NCBI RefSeq assembly: GCF_963675165.1
Contig: NC_087386.1
Coordinates: 2,296,169 to 2,360,168 of the forward strand
Reading direction: 5' to 3'
DNA: 64,000 nt
Source: Halichondria panicea
Taxonomy: Eukaryota; Porifera; Demospongiae; Suberitida; Halichondriidae
Shown: piece after piece, positions 35,901 to 48,007 of the stretch
Numbering within the stretch: position 1 is the stretch's first letter
Layout: each line of letters begins with the position of its first letter
Translations under genes and position numbers: made by a program
Notes under the pieces: model-generated
The model's input: the letters and a program-made list of their open reading frames with translations, nothing else
Database searches by the model: none
Told to the model about the DNA's origin: nothing

Positions 35901-38845
35901 GTAGTCCTCATGCATCTCACATGACCCTCGGGGAGACACTTCAGAGTCTCATTCGATCGATTGAGTCCCACACCTCACAAGACAAGAAGCCAAGTATGAT
36001 CTTTGTGGGCACATTCTTGGATCAACTGGAGGAGAGCTCGGATACACTTATCAAGAGGAATAAAGAGATTCTCGACATGCTGCCACCCGATATCAAGAAG
36101 CTATTGGTGTACAACGATCCTGGATTGAACAATTTGATTTTTGGTCTCAGCACAATCAGCCGAGATTACGATTCACTGGCCACTGCCAATAGGATTAGAA
36201 TTGCTGTTGAGGACTCTATTCCGCTACAAGTCAAAATGCCCATCTGGTGGTCCTTCTTGGATTCACTTCTCCAGAGTTTATCTGCCAGTCTCGAGCGAGG
36301 TGTATTAAGCATTGGAGAATGTCTCCAATTAGCCACTCGATTTGGTTATTTTCTCAAAGATCTTGAAGCTGCTCTAGTCTTCTTTGATAACGTGTGTATA
36401 GCGCACTACTATCCCTCCATTCTCCCCAACACAGTGTTTGTGGATGCCCAGATTCCACTAGACAAGATCACTGAGCTCTCACAGCACGCCATCTTCCTGA
36501 GGAATGCTGAAGTCAAGTCACGCTCTACTCTAAGCACAGGAATGACCAAGGCCGAGTGGAAGAGATTTCGAGATGAGGGCATAGTCACTTTAGGGTTCCT
36601 TCGATTCTTTAAAAAGCATTACGTTGAAGGCATCTTTTCTCCAGAAGATATGCTGTTGATCATGAAAGATCTTCTCGTGATTGCTCCCATTCCACTAGTG
36701 GAGTCCACTACCCACCAAGCCGAGTTCTTCATGCCATCTCTACTCACATCAATCCCACCTGCTGAGCTAGACAAGATTCGTTCCTCCTTCACAATATCCC
36801 CCTTCGCTATCTACTTTCGTAGTGGGTGTATTCGCTCTGGAGTATTTTGCTGTCTAGTTGTGGACGTGATCAAGAGGTTGGACTGGAAAGTTTTGCTCCC
36901 CTCAGGGAAACTAATCTGTTTTGCTAAAAATTGTATCCAGCTAAGAATTCCCAAGCACCCGTATACCGTGGCTCTGATCGACTCCTTCTCGTATATCGAA
37001 GTGTACATTGACGTCCCTTTTCCTTTACGCAATGAAATATGCCCTACGATTCGCAACGAAATTTTAAGCAGCATTAAATTGTCCTGTAAAGCGTTGCATT
37101 ACAACAACGACACACCCGAGACAGGCATCTTTTGCCCATGCAAGAAGAGCACTGGAGGCAAATTGCACCTTGCTGATCTGAGCGAACGGAAGGACTATTG
37201 GATATGCTCCCAGGAGGCACGTGTGTATGGGAAGCTCAGTGACGAACATAGAATCTGGCTGGACAATAGCGAAGGTTCAGGTGAGTATAATAATTATATA
37301 GTGTTCAGTAATATTGACATTTATGTTTCTCTATGTTAGGTGAACCATCCTCTGTTACGAGAGATGTCACTGAAAGAACGAGTGATCAGCTGCAATACCC
37401 CGGTAATTACGTAACAGTATATGTAAACATTTGCAGTTCTATTAGTTTTAGAACTTAACTAGCTAGTACATAGTTACTTGATTAGCAGAGTATTTGTTAA
37501 AGTTAAGTAAAATGTGTATCAAATAATTTAAAGAACGAGTGATCAACAGCCTTGTATGGTAATTGACAAACGTACTACATTAGCGTAACTGCTGTGTCTG
37601 CTTTTCCTCAGGTAATTCTGTAATGGAAGATGTGTGCTTGAAGACGGAAGTACATGATCATGATCAGCGAAATACTTCTAGTAAGCTTTGTTTTGCGTTT
37701 TTTTGTTTTATAAATTTCCCCTCCTCAGACCCTGCAATGGAACATGTGGTCAATAAAACAAGTGATCAACATACCAGTGAGAAAATGTCAATTGGTCAAC
37801 AATTTATTTCGAGTTTGAAAGTTAAATTTTTTTCCTGGGCCTAATAATAATTTATTCTTTTACATTATATCTTTTCTTCAGATGAATTGTCCTCTGTTAC
37901 AGTAATGGAAGATGTGTGCAAGGAGACTGGAGTGAGGGACCAACAACTAGATCAAGAAATCCCTGAGAGTGACATCATTCTAATCGCGGAGAAATTTCCA
38001 CACCTGCTGAGCGTGCACAAGGTAGGCAGTACTCTAATTCATATACTGTACGTACTTACATAATTATCATTTTTACATTTGGTAAGGGATTGAGCATATT
38101 GTTCACCCGAACCCCTCAATTGTATTCCCTTTTGAGTTTCCTCTAGAAGGTATTTCCGAGGGGGCAATCCTCACCAAATTAAACCCTGGTTGATTGTTGC
38201 TTTTGTACAGGCTTTGACAATTAACGATCTGCAACACGTTTACGAGAAACTACACACTGCACATGAAAGTGCCAGCCCTCACTGGTTCAATCTGGGATTG
38301 GCTCTAGGTCTAACTTATTTTGTTCTCACCAATATCAATAGCAAGCATCGTGGCGATAATGTGTCGTGCTTGCGTGAAATGCTGGCTGAGCTTCTGAGTA
38401 CGCAAGTGGTAACATGGAGTCTCCTGTCAGACGCTCTCAAAAAGCCCACAGTGAAGCTCATCAATTTGGCTGATAGCATCACAGGTAACTATTTTCAGTA
38501 TTTGCGTATTTTTTTTATTAGCCTGGCTGCATGTGTGTCATTTTTGGTGCTTGTTATAGACTATCATTATCTTAGCTTTTTTCTTTGCATTCAGCCACAA
38601 CTCCTAACCTGCTGAATCGACTCAACCTCACCCCAGCCGACCTCGGTGATGTAACTGATGTCACACGTCGTTATGGCAATCAAGCTGGAGTGGCTCATGC
38701 ATTGGGAGTGTGGCGAAGAGTGAATCCTTCCAGAGCTACCTTCAGGGCCTTGGTAGAAATCGCCATAGGACTGAGAAGAGGAGACACTGCTACAGACATT
38801 TGTAGATTCATTGTAGAGAATACGAGTGGAACTGACCGAAACTGA
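29906..38845 (+). CDS. Microexon-coiled coil-Roc-COR-Death gene C (complete)
   Basis: Start exon 29,906-29,980 (MAESTTLNAASSPQLMEGG). Microexons: 30,187-30,198, 30,952-30,954, 31,162-31,164, 31,414-31,416, 31,876-31,887, 32,152-32,154, 32,739-32,741, 32,853-32,855, 33,014-33,016, 33,191-33,232. Coiled coil 33,566-33,767 (phase 1). GTPase exon 35,166-37,280. Linkers 37,340-37,402, 37,612-37,680, 37,729-37,776 and 37,882-38,021. Death domains 38,211-38,484 and 38,595-38,845. The lengths sum to 3,324 nt, exactly 1,108 codons with the stop. Approximate residues: helix and coiled coil 20-120, P-loop GPAGTGKT 148-155, DCGGQPQF near 320, VGTFLDQL near 402, COR-like region to about 830, tandem Death domains at the C-terminus. 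It is a cytoplasmic-type protein without signal peptide or membrane span. Signalling in innate immunity or cell death is inferred. Confidence 0.8.
30349..30763. mobile_element. Mutator-like MITE with 10-bp target duplication
   Basis: The direct repeat actcgtagta flanks it at 30,339-30,348 and 30,764-30,773. Unit 1 has the empty site at about 14,079. Ends read tagcctcc and gaggct. Internal arms include tcgactgcttgcgcatgcgc and its complement. The terminal ggcctgggatcgaggc motif is shared with the foldbacks at 95-653 and 38,939-39,023, so these form one family. No coding capacity. Confidence 0.8.
32293..32603. mobile_element. 311-bp Mutator-like MITE with 9-bp target duplication
   Basis: Terminal inverted repeats are tagactggcggcga and its complement, with longer inner arms (ctggcaaactgcctatcag). 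The perfect direct repeat tacagacgt flanks it (32,284-32,292 and 32,604-32,612). The uninterrupted target is in unit 1 at about 15,599-15,607. A 9-bp duplication is typical of Mutator-like elements. Confidence 0.85.
33797..34384. other. Intronic region at the unit 2/unit 3 boundary
   Basis: Beginning of the long intron of gene C between the coiled-coil and GTPase exons. Apart from an alternative donor for the coiled-coil exon (33,796/33,797), nothing is seen. Confidence 0.5.
34385..34595. mobile_element. MITE-like inverted repeat in gene C intron
   Basis: Same element as at 17,391-17,600, with imperfect inverted ends around accgtatataccgcgaaatt and cctcgaaaatttctcactat. Confidence 0.6.
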
Positions 38846-39204
38846 TTTATACATAACGTTTTTGTCTGCAATGCTTTTGCTTTTCTACACATTTTTGGTA
38901 GTTTCTGTGAGAAGTTGAACTGAGCATGTGCAGTATTAGCCTCGATCCCAGGCCGAGTTTTTACTAACAACTAGTTGTTCGCCTAACCGTTATAAAAACG
39001 AAAACTCGGCCTGGGATCGAGGCGCCCACACATTGAAAAAGCCGTCATCACACCGCTAAAGTAGCCTCGTTCCCAGGCCTTACTTTTTCTTGCTGTTGTC
39101 ACTGTTCATCCATGAAAGACATAGTGGAGGCAGCAAAGAAAGAAATGGGCGTACAGTTAAATTAATTTTTAATTATGATAATTATATATACACCGTGTGT
39201 GCAG
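38846..39204. other. Spacer between gene C and the xanthine dehydrogenase fragment
   Basis: Starts as the normal 3' flank of the Roc/Death gene, is interrupted by the foldback at 38,939-39,023, and at about 39,062 switches to foreign sequence beginning gtagcctcgttcccaggcc. That motif is an end of the foldback family. About 140 bp lie between it and the first recognised xanthine dehydrogenase exon; no upstream exon was recognised in it. Confidence 0.55.
38939..39023. mobile_element. 85-bp foldback element
   Basis: Near-perfect inverted repeat with arms gcctcgatcccaggccgagt and complement around an AT-rich centre containing its own palindrome aactagtt. It is inserted in a spacer that is uninterrupted in units 1 and 4. 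The ends belong to the same family as the elements at 95-653 and 30,349-30,763. Confidence 0.8.
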
Positions 39205-42200
39205 GTTGTTGTGGAGAGCCCGGACTCGGAGACCACTCTATTGTACTTCCTAAGAACGCAGCGTATCCTCGTAAACCTCTTTCATGCAAAATGTTGTATT
39301 GTATATTTCGTATTGAGGAGCATCATATGAAAATTAAAACTACGAAATTATTCTACCGCATACAATAGATTCAACGTCACTATCCTGAGCTGTACGAATA
39401 TTTATTAAAAATGGGTAAAATGTAGTTCATACAAAAATGTGTACCAACAAAATTACTCGCGTATGCGTATATTGAGTATATTGCACGAGTACTTTCCTTA
39501 GCGCCCCGTCCCTCTAGTCCGCCTAACAGGTACTAAGCTTGGGTGTGGAGAGGGTGGGTGTGGTGCCTGTACGGTGATGCTCTCCTGGTATCAAGAGGGC
39601 GTGGTTACACATGCTGCCGTCAACGCTTGTCTTGCCCCCCTCTGTTCTGTGGATGGTATGGCAGTCACCACAGTGGAGGGGATTGGTAGCTCCCGTGATC
39701 TCCTTCATCCTGTTCAGGTGATCATATACGATACAAAGTCAGTTTGCATTCGCTTAATTCCTTCCTGCTAACAGTTTTGCAGTCTTTTGATTCTTTTCAA
39801 AGACTTCTCACTTTTCCTCATAGATATCAGATGAAATTATTACTTCCAACTACGATATCTCACAACATGTTCCCCCTCTCCTCCCATGCAGGAGCGTATA
39901 GCGCGTGCCCATGGGTCACAGTGTGGCTTCTGCACCCCCGGTTTTGTCATGTCCATGTACACTCTCCTCAGGAACAGCCACGCCCCCTCAGAGAAGCAGA
40001 TTGAGGGAGCATTCGAAGGTACGTATGTGTACAAAGTCACCTCTGTATATCTAGTGTGTGTGTGTGTGTCCCCTCAGGCAATCTGTGCAGGTGTACTGGG
40101 TACAGGCCCATCCTAGAGGGATTCAAAACCTTCTCACAGGTGAGCTTCACCTGTGACCCCCCCTACACACCATACCCCCCACATACTGACCCCACACACA
40201 CAATGCCCCCCACAGACTGGCTGCTGTGGCGGTGCTACCAAATGCTGTATGGACGTCAAAAGCTCTGATGGAATTAAGACTATCAAAGGTCCTTCTGTCC
40301 TCTTTGATGCCTCCAAATTCCGACCCCTTGACCCCACCCAGGAACCCACCTTTCCCCCAGCACTCAGGACGGAGCCTCTCATCTCATTGGCTATCAAGGG
40401 GCCGAGGGTGTCATGGTATCGACCTTTGACCCTGGACCAGTTGCTGGTGTTGAGAGCAAGGTTCCCTCAGAGCAAGTTGGTCATTGGAAACACGGAGATA
40501 GGTGAGTGGTTGTCAAGGAGACTGTGAGGTACTGTATTAGCAAGCGTATTATAATAACGTTCTTACTATGCGATATTTGATTCCTACTGTATACTTTATA
40601 TACTTGCTACAGACTACAGTAATGACAATGATTTGATATGCAGTAGCTCATGTTGTGTTTGTGTGTATTCTCCTGTTTCTGCCGCATACCCACTGCCCTA
40701 CACATACACACAGGCGTGGAGGTAAAATTTAAGGGGGCCTTCTACGATACTCTCATCAGCTGCTCTCAAGTGCCTGAGCTCAACAAGATGGCGATCACTG
40801 ACGAGGGACTGACAGTGGGAGCATCTGTGACACTCACCCGACTGGAGGAACAGCTCAAGCATCTAGTGGAGTCTCTACCAGGTTTGATTATATGAAGTGG
40901 CATTTTTGTGACGTTCTACTAATTAATGCTAACGTCCGCACACATGCATTCTATCTGTGCTAACGTAATTTGTGTTCAGATTGTCCAATTTCAAAACTGA
41001 TCAGAATTACCTTTCCAATGGTGTGTTTAGATTATATTATACAGAGAACAAAACGAGGACATTCTCTGCTCTCCTGGAGATGCTGCGGTGGTTTGCAGGA
41101 CAACAGATCAGGAATGTGTCGGTCAGTACCCCTCCCTAATATCGTATAGCGGGTAATATTCGTTGGTGAACATTTTCGTATGAACTACCCAATTACATAT
41201 TTCGGATTCTAAATATTTGTACAGCTGAGAATAGTGACGTAGAACCTATTGCACATAATAATTTTGCAGTTTATAATTTTTGTATTAATGCTCGAAAAAC
41301 GAACATTTCCTACGTAAGAAAATAACCGGCTCTAAGGTACTCTGTATCCTGTAACTGTGTCCCCTCAGGGTATTGGGGGAAATATCTGCAACGCTAGCCC
41401 AATCTCAGACCTCAATCCAACTCTGTTAGCGGCCGGAGTGAAGCTAACCATAGCAACCAAAGGTAGTGATGTTACCAAAATTTGGGAAATTTGAACCGAA
41501 GACCGCCAAATTAAAGTTTTCCTGTGGACACAATGTCATTGCTGTATTGCCACGGATGTTAAATTAAAAAACCGCTAAGTTGGTTTAAATGGCTCATTCG
41601 CCAGATATCATACCTGCCAAATTTTCTTGTTATACGTATAGGTATATAGAAAACCCTTTCTAAACTAACCTATTGCACTAGCAAAGATCTCCTCTGATCT
41701 CTACAGACAGTAACCGGGGTGATAGTGATGGACCCCAGCTTCTTCACTGGCTACAAGAAGACATCCATTAAGCCGGGGGAAATACTACTATCAATCCTCA
41801 TCCCCTTCACCAAAGAGGTAGGTCATGGTAGTGAAGGGTAGGGGAGGTCATGGTAGTGAAGGGCAGGGGAGGTCATGGTAGTGAAGGGCAGGGTAGGTCA
41901 TGGTAGTGAAGGGCAGGGGAGGTCATGGTAGTGAAGGGCAGGGGAGGTCATGGTAGTGAAGGGCAGGGTAGGTCATGGTAGTGAAGGGCAGGGAGGTCAT
42001 GGTAGTGAAGGGCAGGGGAGGTCATGGTAGTGAAGGGCAGGGGAGGTCATGGTAGTGAAGGGCAGGGTAGGTCATGGTAGTGAAGGGCAGGGTAGGTCAT
42101 GGTAGTGAAGGGCAGGGTAGGTCATGGTAGTGAAGGGCAGGGGAGGTCATGGTAGTGAAGGGCAGGGGAGGTCATGGTAGTGAAGGGCAGGGGAGGTCAT

Positions 42201-43300
42201 GGTAGTGAAGGGCAGGGGAGGTCTGACATGCATGCACGAATCACTACCATGTACTGAGTTTGTCACTATCCCCCATTTTTTCCTTGCAGTATGAGTTTGT
42301 GCTGGAGGAGAGAGGATGACATTGCCATCATCAACGCTGGTCTTAGAGTCGTCTTAGCACCACCAGCGGGTGATTCCGATTGGACGGTCCAAGACTGTTG
42401 CCTTAGTTACGGAGGGATGAGTTACATAACTACAGTGGCCAAGAAGACGCAGGCTTATCTCATTGGAAAGTGAGTACACACATACAACAGTACAGTAATG
42501 TGTTTTTAGTATAATATTGCGTTAAACTATTTCATTCATTAATCACCAGGCCATGGTGTGAGTCTACACTGGAGGGGGTGTGTCCACTACTCCTGGAGGA
42601 CCTGCCCCTCTCCCCTGATGTACCTGGGGGCATGCCGGACTATAGGCGCTCTCTTGTCACATCCTTCTTCTACAAGTTCTATCTCACCGTCCTCTCTCGT
42701 TTGAGGAGTGAGCCCCTGCCACAGAATCTCATTAGTGCCACAAGGTCAGTGGTCCATGGTGTGTATTGTTGCTAGGTTACCGTTAGCCTCATCATTACCA
42801 GGAATATTTATTACGGTTTTAATAGACGTGGTTGTTTCGGGGAAACCAATACGAACACACTGTTTCCACGTCTGTGTAGATCACCTAAGGCAATTTAGAG
42901 CTCTGTTTCTACCCTATTTCTACTCTCTGTGTATAGGCTGGTCCTTTCAACTGTGATATTACTCGTCCACCTGGTTGTACTATACCCCCCAGGTTCTTTG
43001 AGAGACCCCCAGTGCAGAGTAGTCAAGGGTTTCAGAGTGTGTCAGACAAGCAGCTGCCAGAGGATAGTGTGGGGCGACCATTGATGCATCTCTCCGCTCT
43101 ACAGCAGGCGTCCGGGGAGGCAAGGTGAGGGGGTGGGGCTGTGTAGTCCTATTGGTGTCATCAAAGATTGAGTAAAATCCATCAACTGTTTAAAGATGTA
43201 TCCCTCCCTGCATAGGTACATGGACGACATCCCCCCCACAAAGGGGGAGCTGTACGCTGGCCTCGTCCTCAGCACGCATCCTCACGCTAATTTCATTCAC
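39205..43300 (+). pseudogene. XDH: Xanthine dehydrogenase/aldehyde oxidase family, N-terminal half only
   Basis: Molybdo-flavoenzyme of purine oxidation. Exons: 39,205-39,262, 39,518-39,717, 39,892-40,018, 40,078-40,139, 40,216-40,501, 40,714-40,881, 41,045-41,121, 41,369-41,462, 41,711-41,817, 42,290-42,469, 42,550-42,744, 42,993-43,124, 43,216-43,300. The first 2Fe-2S motif is [17 protein letters not shown]. The second cluster shows CGFCTPGF and [13 protein letters not shown]-domain signatures follow (GIGGNICNASPISDLNP, FFTGYKKT, REDDIAIINAG). The last exon starts the molybdenum domain (YMDDIPPTKGELYAGLV) and is cut at about 43,298 by fusion to the EDEM3 upstream sequence. The catalytic C-terminal half is missing. 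The exon at 42,290 is out of frame with the previous one (short deletion after YEFV). No start exon is visible. It is a captured fragment, not a working gene. Confidence 0.88.
41818..42222. repeat. 25-bp minisatellite (about 16 copies) at a splice donor
   Basis: Tandem repeat of a 25-bp unit containing ggtcatggtagtgaagggca, with two main variants ending gggga or gggta. The first copy begins exactly at the 5' splice site of the exon ending at 41,817, so the donor gtaggtcatgg is itself part of the repeat and the gggta variant repeats it. One copy lost a single base near 41,990. Confidence 0.95.
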
Positions 43301-44860
43301 AGTGCAGCACATAGAGCTAGTCTAAAGTAGAACCATTGTACAGATAGTGACAATGGTATTGTACGTGTGGGGGGTGGTGATTGTGTGCTCCCTACTACTC
43401 ACTCATCACAATGGCGCACTATCAATGGGCCCCACTGAAAAGAAACACTACAAGTAAGTGTGTGTGTGTACACATTACCCTAGTCCTAGTAGTAGTCTAG
43501 AGGTTCCCATACTGGCCTTATTGTGTACCTACCTCAGCCTTTATTGTGTGGGAGGAATTTTGGTTTGTATGATTTTATTTGGTTTCCAGGGACAAGGTTC
43601 TGGAGATGTTCAATCATGCCTACCGTTCATACATGGTGAGCCTATCACATGACATGTCTATCTAATCACATGACTCTGATTTACGCTGCTGACAGGACTT
43701 TGCATATCTTGCTGATGAGTTGATGCCACTGACGTGTAAGGGGCGTGTCCGGGGGGTGGAGCAAGGACGAGGGGACATTGACTTTACCCTGGGCAGGTTC
43801 TCCCTCACCCTCATAGACACACTGGACACTCTGGCTGTGAGTCAAGTATATACATTATAGTGTGTGGGTGGTCAGGGCAACCACATCCCCTGAGGCCCTA
43901 TCGGAGGAGAAGCTATGTAACTTATTTTAGAAGCCATTACCGTGAATTAAGTAGCTACTGTATTTGTCTGGAGATGGTTTCCTGTATTAAATAGTTAATA
44001 TAGATGCTTCCACCAGAGGCTCCTCTCTTACCTTGACTTCCTTCCCCTATATCTGAATCAGTACAATACACTATAGGAGAGGAAGCTGTACTCTAACTGT
44101 ACTGTACATGGTAGCCTATTATTATTAAAGGGGCAGGAGCAATCTCCCCCTCCACCAATGTACATGTGTTTGTCCCCTCAGGTAATTGGTTCGGTTGATG
44201 AGTTTTCCTCGGCTGTACAAAAAGTCATGACAGACATTAGCTTCGACAGTGACTTGGTGGTCTCTGTGTTTGAGACCAACATACGTGTGCTAGGTGGTTT
44301 ACTGGGAGGTCACTTTGCTGCCCTGGCTCTCAAAGAGAAGGGCTACCATCAGTTGGCTTGGTATGATGCAGGGCTGCTCAGAATGGCAGTGGAAGTGGGG
44401 AACAGATTACTGCCTGCTTTCAACACCACCACAGGTCTCCCCTATCCAAAGGTGACTGCTCTGTACTCTGAAAAATAGCCAACAGAAAATACAGTTCAAC
44501 ATTTTATACCAAATTTGAAACTGGTCTTAGTCCTAAGTGTACAGTATGTCATGTGGATAATACAACCTGTACATATGTAGAAAGTGCTTTATTATAGGCA
44601 AATCTCTGTTGCAAGTGCACTGCAATCCACTGTACCCCCGGTACTGTGCAAACTTGCCAACAGAAAATACAGTCCATTCTGTACTAAAATAGAAACTGGT
44701 AGATAATACAACCGTTACATGTGCTGTATTATATTGTGCCTCTCCTCAGATCAACCTTCGCCACGGTATGGGCTACCCGAACATGGAGAAGACAACGTGC
44801 ACGGCATGTGCTGGGTCCATGATTCTTGAGTTTGCTGCCCTCAGTAGACTAACAGGTGCA

Positions 44861-44900
<40 letters not shown>

Positions 44901-46019
44901 GCGTGCGTTGTGTGTGTGTACATTACCAAATGCATTTTGTAGCTGTAAGAGTTGTCTAGGCTTAGATTGTTGGTTACATTTGATAGATACATTGTGTAAT
45001 GGTCAAGCTCTCTCTCTCTCCCATCAGGTGATCCTCAGTTTGAGGTGAAAGCCCACCAAGCAATGGAGGCAATCTGGCGTAGTAGACGCCGAGGGCACAA
45101 TCTGGTTGGCTCAGTCATCAACGTACACAGTGCTGAGTGGACGAGAGTGGATAGCGGTGTGGGGGCGGGGATTGACTCATACTACGAGTACTGTCTCAAG
45201 TCTTACATCCTGTTGGGGGACAGGAAGTATCTGCAGAGGTTTGGGAAGGTGAGCGAGGGGTTATTGAAACACTTTGTTCTTATACTGTTAGAGTTAAAAT
45301 TGTGAGGTAAAGGAGTTAACGGAAACTGTGTATACAGTACAGAGCTTTAATATGTTCATGCAAGGTCAGCAACTTCATTTTCTTTCTTTACCCCCTCCCC
45401 TACAGCATTATGATGCCATCAAGAGATACATCACGAATGGGCCCATGCTAGTGGAGGTGAGCATGAATTCACCTCATCGAATGACTAGATCTTTCATGGA
45501 CTCACTTCTGGCGTTCTGGCCTGGTCTACAGGTACACACACACACACACACATGCACTGACTAAGAGAAACCACTAGCTCCCTTTTAGGGGCCGTAACTT
45601 GTGTCCAATTTATTTGTAGCTCTTTGATAAAGGTACCACAAGATAGTAGACTGAGATCAACAATTGTTTTTCGTGCCGTCGTTTTCTGTTTTGCCTTAAT
45701 ATCTCTGAACCTCTCTAGAACGGTTTGACATAGAAAAGTACTTCTTAGAGGCCGTCCGTCTATTGTAGTATGCAGTATACATTTTTGTATATACTGTACT
45801 TACCTAACCTTCATGTTTAAAATGATGGGGTTTGTTGTATCTATCTCCAGGTTCTGTGGGGTGACGTAGACACAGCTATACACATTCACGACATGCTTTA
45901 TCATGTGATGGAGAGACACAACTTCCTACCCGAGGCATTCACTCATGACTTCAGGGTCCACTGGGGAAACCACCCTCTCAGGCCTGAGTTCATTGAGAGC
46001 ACTTACTTCCTCTACAAGG

Positions 46020-46630
46020 TACACCGAGTGTGTGGGGTGTGTGGGTGTTTGTGTGTGGGGGGATGGGGGTGGGTGTGTGTGTGTGGGGTGGGTGGGGGTC
46101 CACGGAATTCAAGTTATGGCAGCTGAAAAGATTGAGGGGGGAGGAGAGAGTTGCAGTTAATTTCAACAGCTATTAACTTTAGTGCCGTTGATCGAATCTC
46201 CAAAATTTGGTGATTTTCGGAAAGCTTATAAAATTTCCTTTCAAATGATGTATTTGAATTCAAAATTTCGTCGGGGCCATAATTTGTCATTTTTCGGCCT
46301 TGGACCATGGGCTATTATTATTCATGGTATCGCCAAATTGGCAAATACTTTTATCGTTCAAATAAGAAATTTGATGATGCTATTTGAAAGGTGTGTTTCT
46401 AAGCTTTCAGAAAATAACATTATCGTTGAAATTGGATCCACGGAATTCGAGTTATGGCAGCTGATAAATTGAGGGGGGGGGGAGAGAGTTGCAGTTAATT
46501 TTAATTTGGGGGTGGGTGTGTGTGTGTGGGGTGGGTGGGGGTGGGTGTGTGTGTGTGGGGGGGTGGGGGTGTGTGTGTGTGTGGGGGGGGGGTGGGGGTG
46601 TGTGTTTACTCTATGCATTAGCTGTACATG
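46020..46630. repeat. GT/G-rich simple repeats around a single 300-bp block
   Basis: G-run/(gt)n tracts at 46,030-46,100 and 46,505-46,610 flank one copy of the block that is doubled in unit 2 (24,240-24,900). Minus-strand proline/histidine-rich frames here are artefacts of the repeat. Confidence 0.75.
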
Positions 46631-47042
46631 TATTTGTTGCCCAGTGAGTGGGCAGATCAAATGGGAGGGGTGTGTGCACTAAAAATAGATTGCACGTGCA
46701 CTTTACTCCATAATAGTCACCAAGCCAGCCAGCACTGTACTGTTGGGTAGAGTTAGCCACAAAGGTCAACAAGCGGAAGAGAAGGACCAATGCTAGACTA
46801 GAAGTAGCCATTGATCAATTCTATAAAGCTCTTCTAAATTAATTTTGCGGTAAATTTCTAGTATAACAGTGTTCACACCCACTATTGGGGCGGTTGGCTA
46901 AATATAGTATATCCTGCTGACTCATCAGTTTTTTGACGCATACGCAGTTTACATTGCGAGTTGCATGCCCTCTTCTCTTCATACGCCCTTTGAAATGGCA
47001 TAATGCACTTGCACTGTGTGTAAATGCAGTAGATTTCTTTAA

Positions 47043-47653
47043 GGTTACGGTCAACCGTTTGCTCATTAATTATTCATGAGCTAGATCTAGTGATCTTTTC
47101 CAGCTAGAATGAGCTGGAAGTCCAGCTGAAACGCAGTAGTCATTTCATGGCTCGAATAGACATTTTTACTATAAAGCTTAGGTACAGTCTACTGTAGCTT
47201 CACTATAATTATGCAGGGCGGGTCGAAGAGATATTTCGAAAAAAGGCTACTGAAAGCTCACAAGAGGCTGTTTTCCTTGGCTCTGGCCGCCATTTTAAGT
47301 GGAGTTAGTCTACATATTATTATTTTGTGAGAGTTTGTTGGCCTGGAAAGAAAAAAACGCTTCGACCCGCCCTCCAGAATGGTAAGAAGCATCATATAAG
47401 ACCAAGAACACAGAGCTAGAAGTGTTTTTGGAAGTTTAAAATGACTACTAGTTTTGTGTTGTTTCTAGTAACTTGATGATCGCTCAGAGCTTCCACTGGA
47501 AGATGTTTTGAAGATTGATACTTGTCATACAGATTGATACACCGATATATTTATCATGTATGTGCTTCAAACTTCTCTTATGGCATTTATAGTTTCACAA
47601 AAATCATTATAAGAAAATCATGAACATTCACGAGCAAACTGTTTACCGTAACC
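47043..47653. mobile_element. TTAA-flanked element with GGTTACGGT inverted ends
   Basis: Ends ggttacggtcaaccgtttgc and the complement gcaaactgtttaccgtaacc are directly flanked by ttaa on both sides (47,039-47,042 and 47,654-47,657). A TTAA duplication is the hallmark of piggyBac-type transposition. The terminal sequence is not one I recognise, and no coding region is present. Confidence 0.6.
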
Positions 47654-47866
47654 TTAAGAGATATCCATTTGGGACTTATGTCCCACCATCCCACCCAATA
47701 ACTCCTTTTATAGGCTACTACTTTTATAACTACTAGTGGGAAGAAAACCTACAAATTTACTATGGAATTCAGCAAAACTAATGAATACACTAAATTCCTT
47801 CAAAACACATGTCTTTTATTACGATTTATATGACCAGTCAGACGAGTTTAACGTCATTGGGCAACA

Positions 47867-48007
47867 AGTTAGTTATTGCAGGCGCCCTCGTGCAACATAC
47901 CATATATTGCACTGGATGACATAATGCCGTCGGGGCCTGCGGCCCTCGGGCATTATATTGCTCCAGTGCAATTTATATGGCATGTTGCACTCTGGCTGGG
48001 CAATAAC
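47867..48007. repeat. Long palindrome (foldback) at the right end of the compound insertion
   Basis: Arms agttattgcaggcgccctcg... and the complement of ...ctggctgggcaataact pair over more than 50 bp. The pairing includes gtgcaacata/tatggcatgttgcac and ataatgccgtcgggg/gccctcgggcattat. It would form a stable hairpin on either strand. Confidence 0.75.

Larger units (their letters stand above)
46634..48007. mobile_element. Compound insertion in EDEM3 copy 3 intron
   Basis: About 1.37 kb between gctgtacatgtat and atatatcacttt, which are contiguous in units 1 and 2. The outer ends are ttgttgcccag and ctgggcaataac. Inside are a degraded arm of the 223-bp MITE (about 46,960-46,993), a TTAA-flanked element (47,043-47,653), and a strong palindrome (47,867-48,007). 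No transposase frame was recognised. The nest records repeated insertion into one intron after unit 3 split off. Confidence 0.7.

Noticed and set aside
41818..42222. CRISPR-like array
   Set aside because: Repeats are contiguous 25-bp units without unique spacers in an animal intron; this is a minisatellite.
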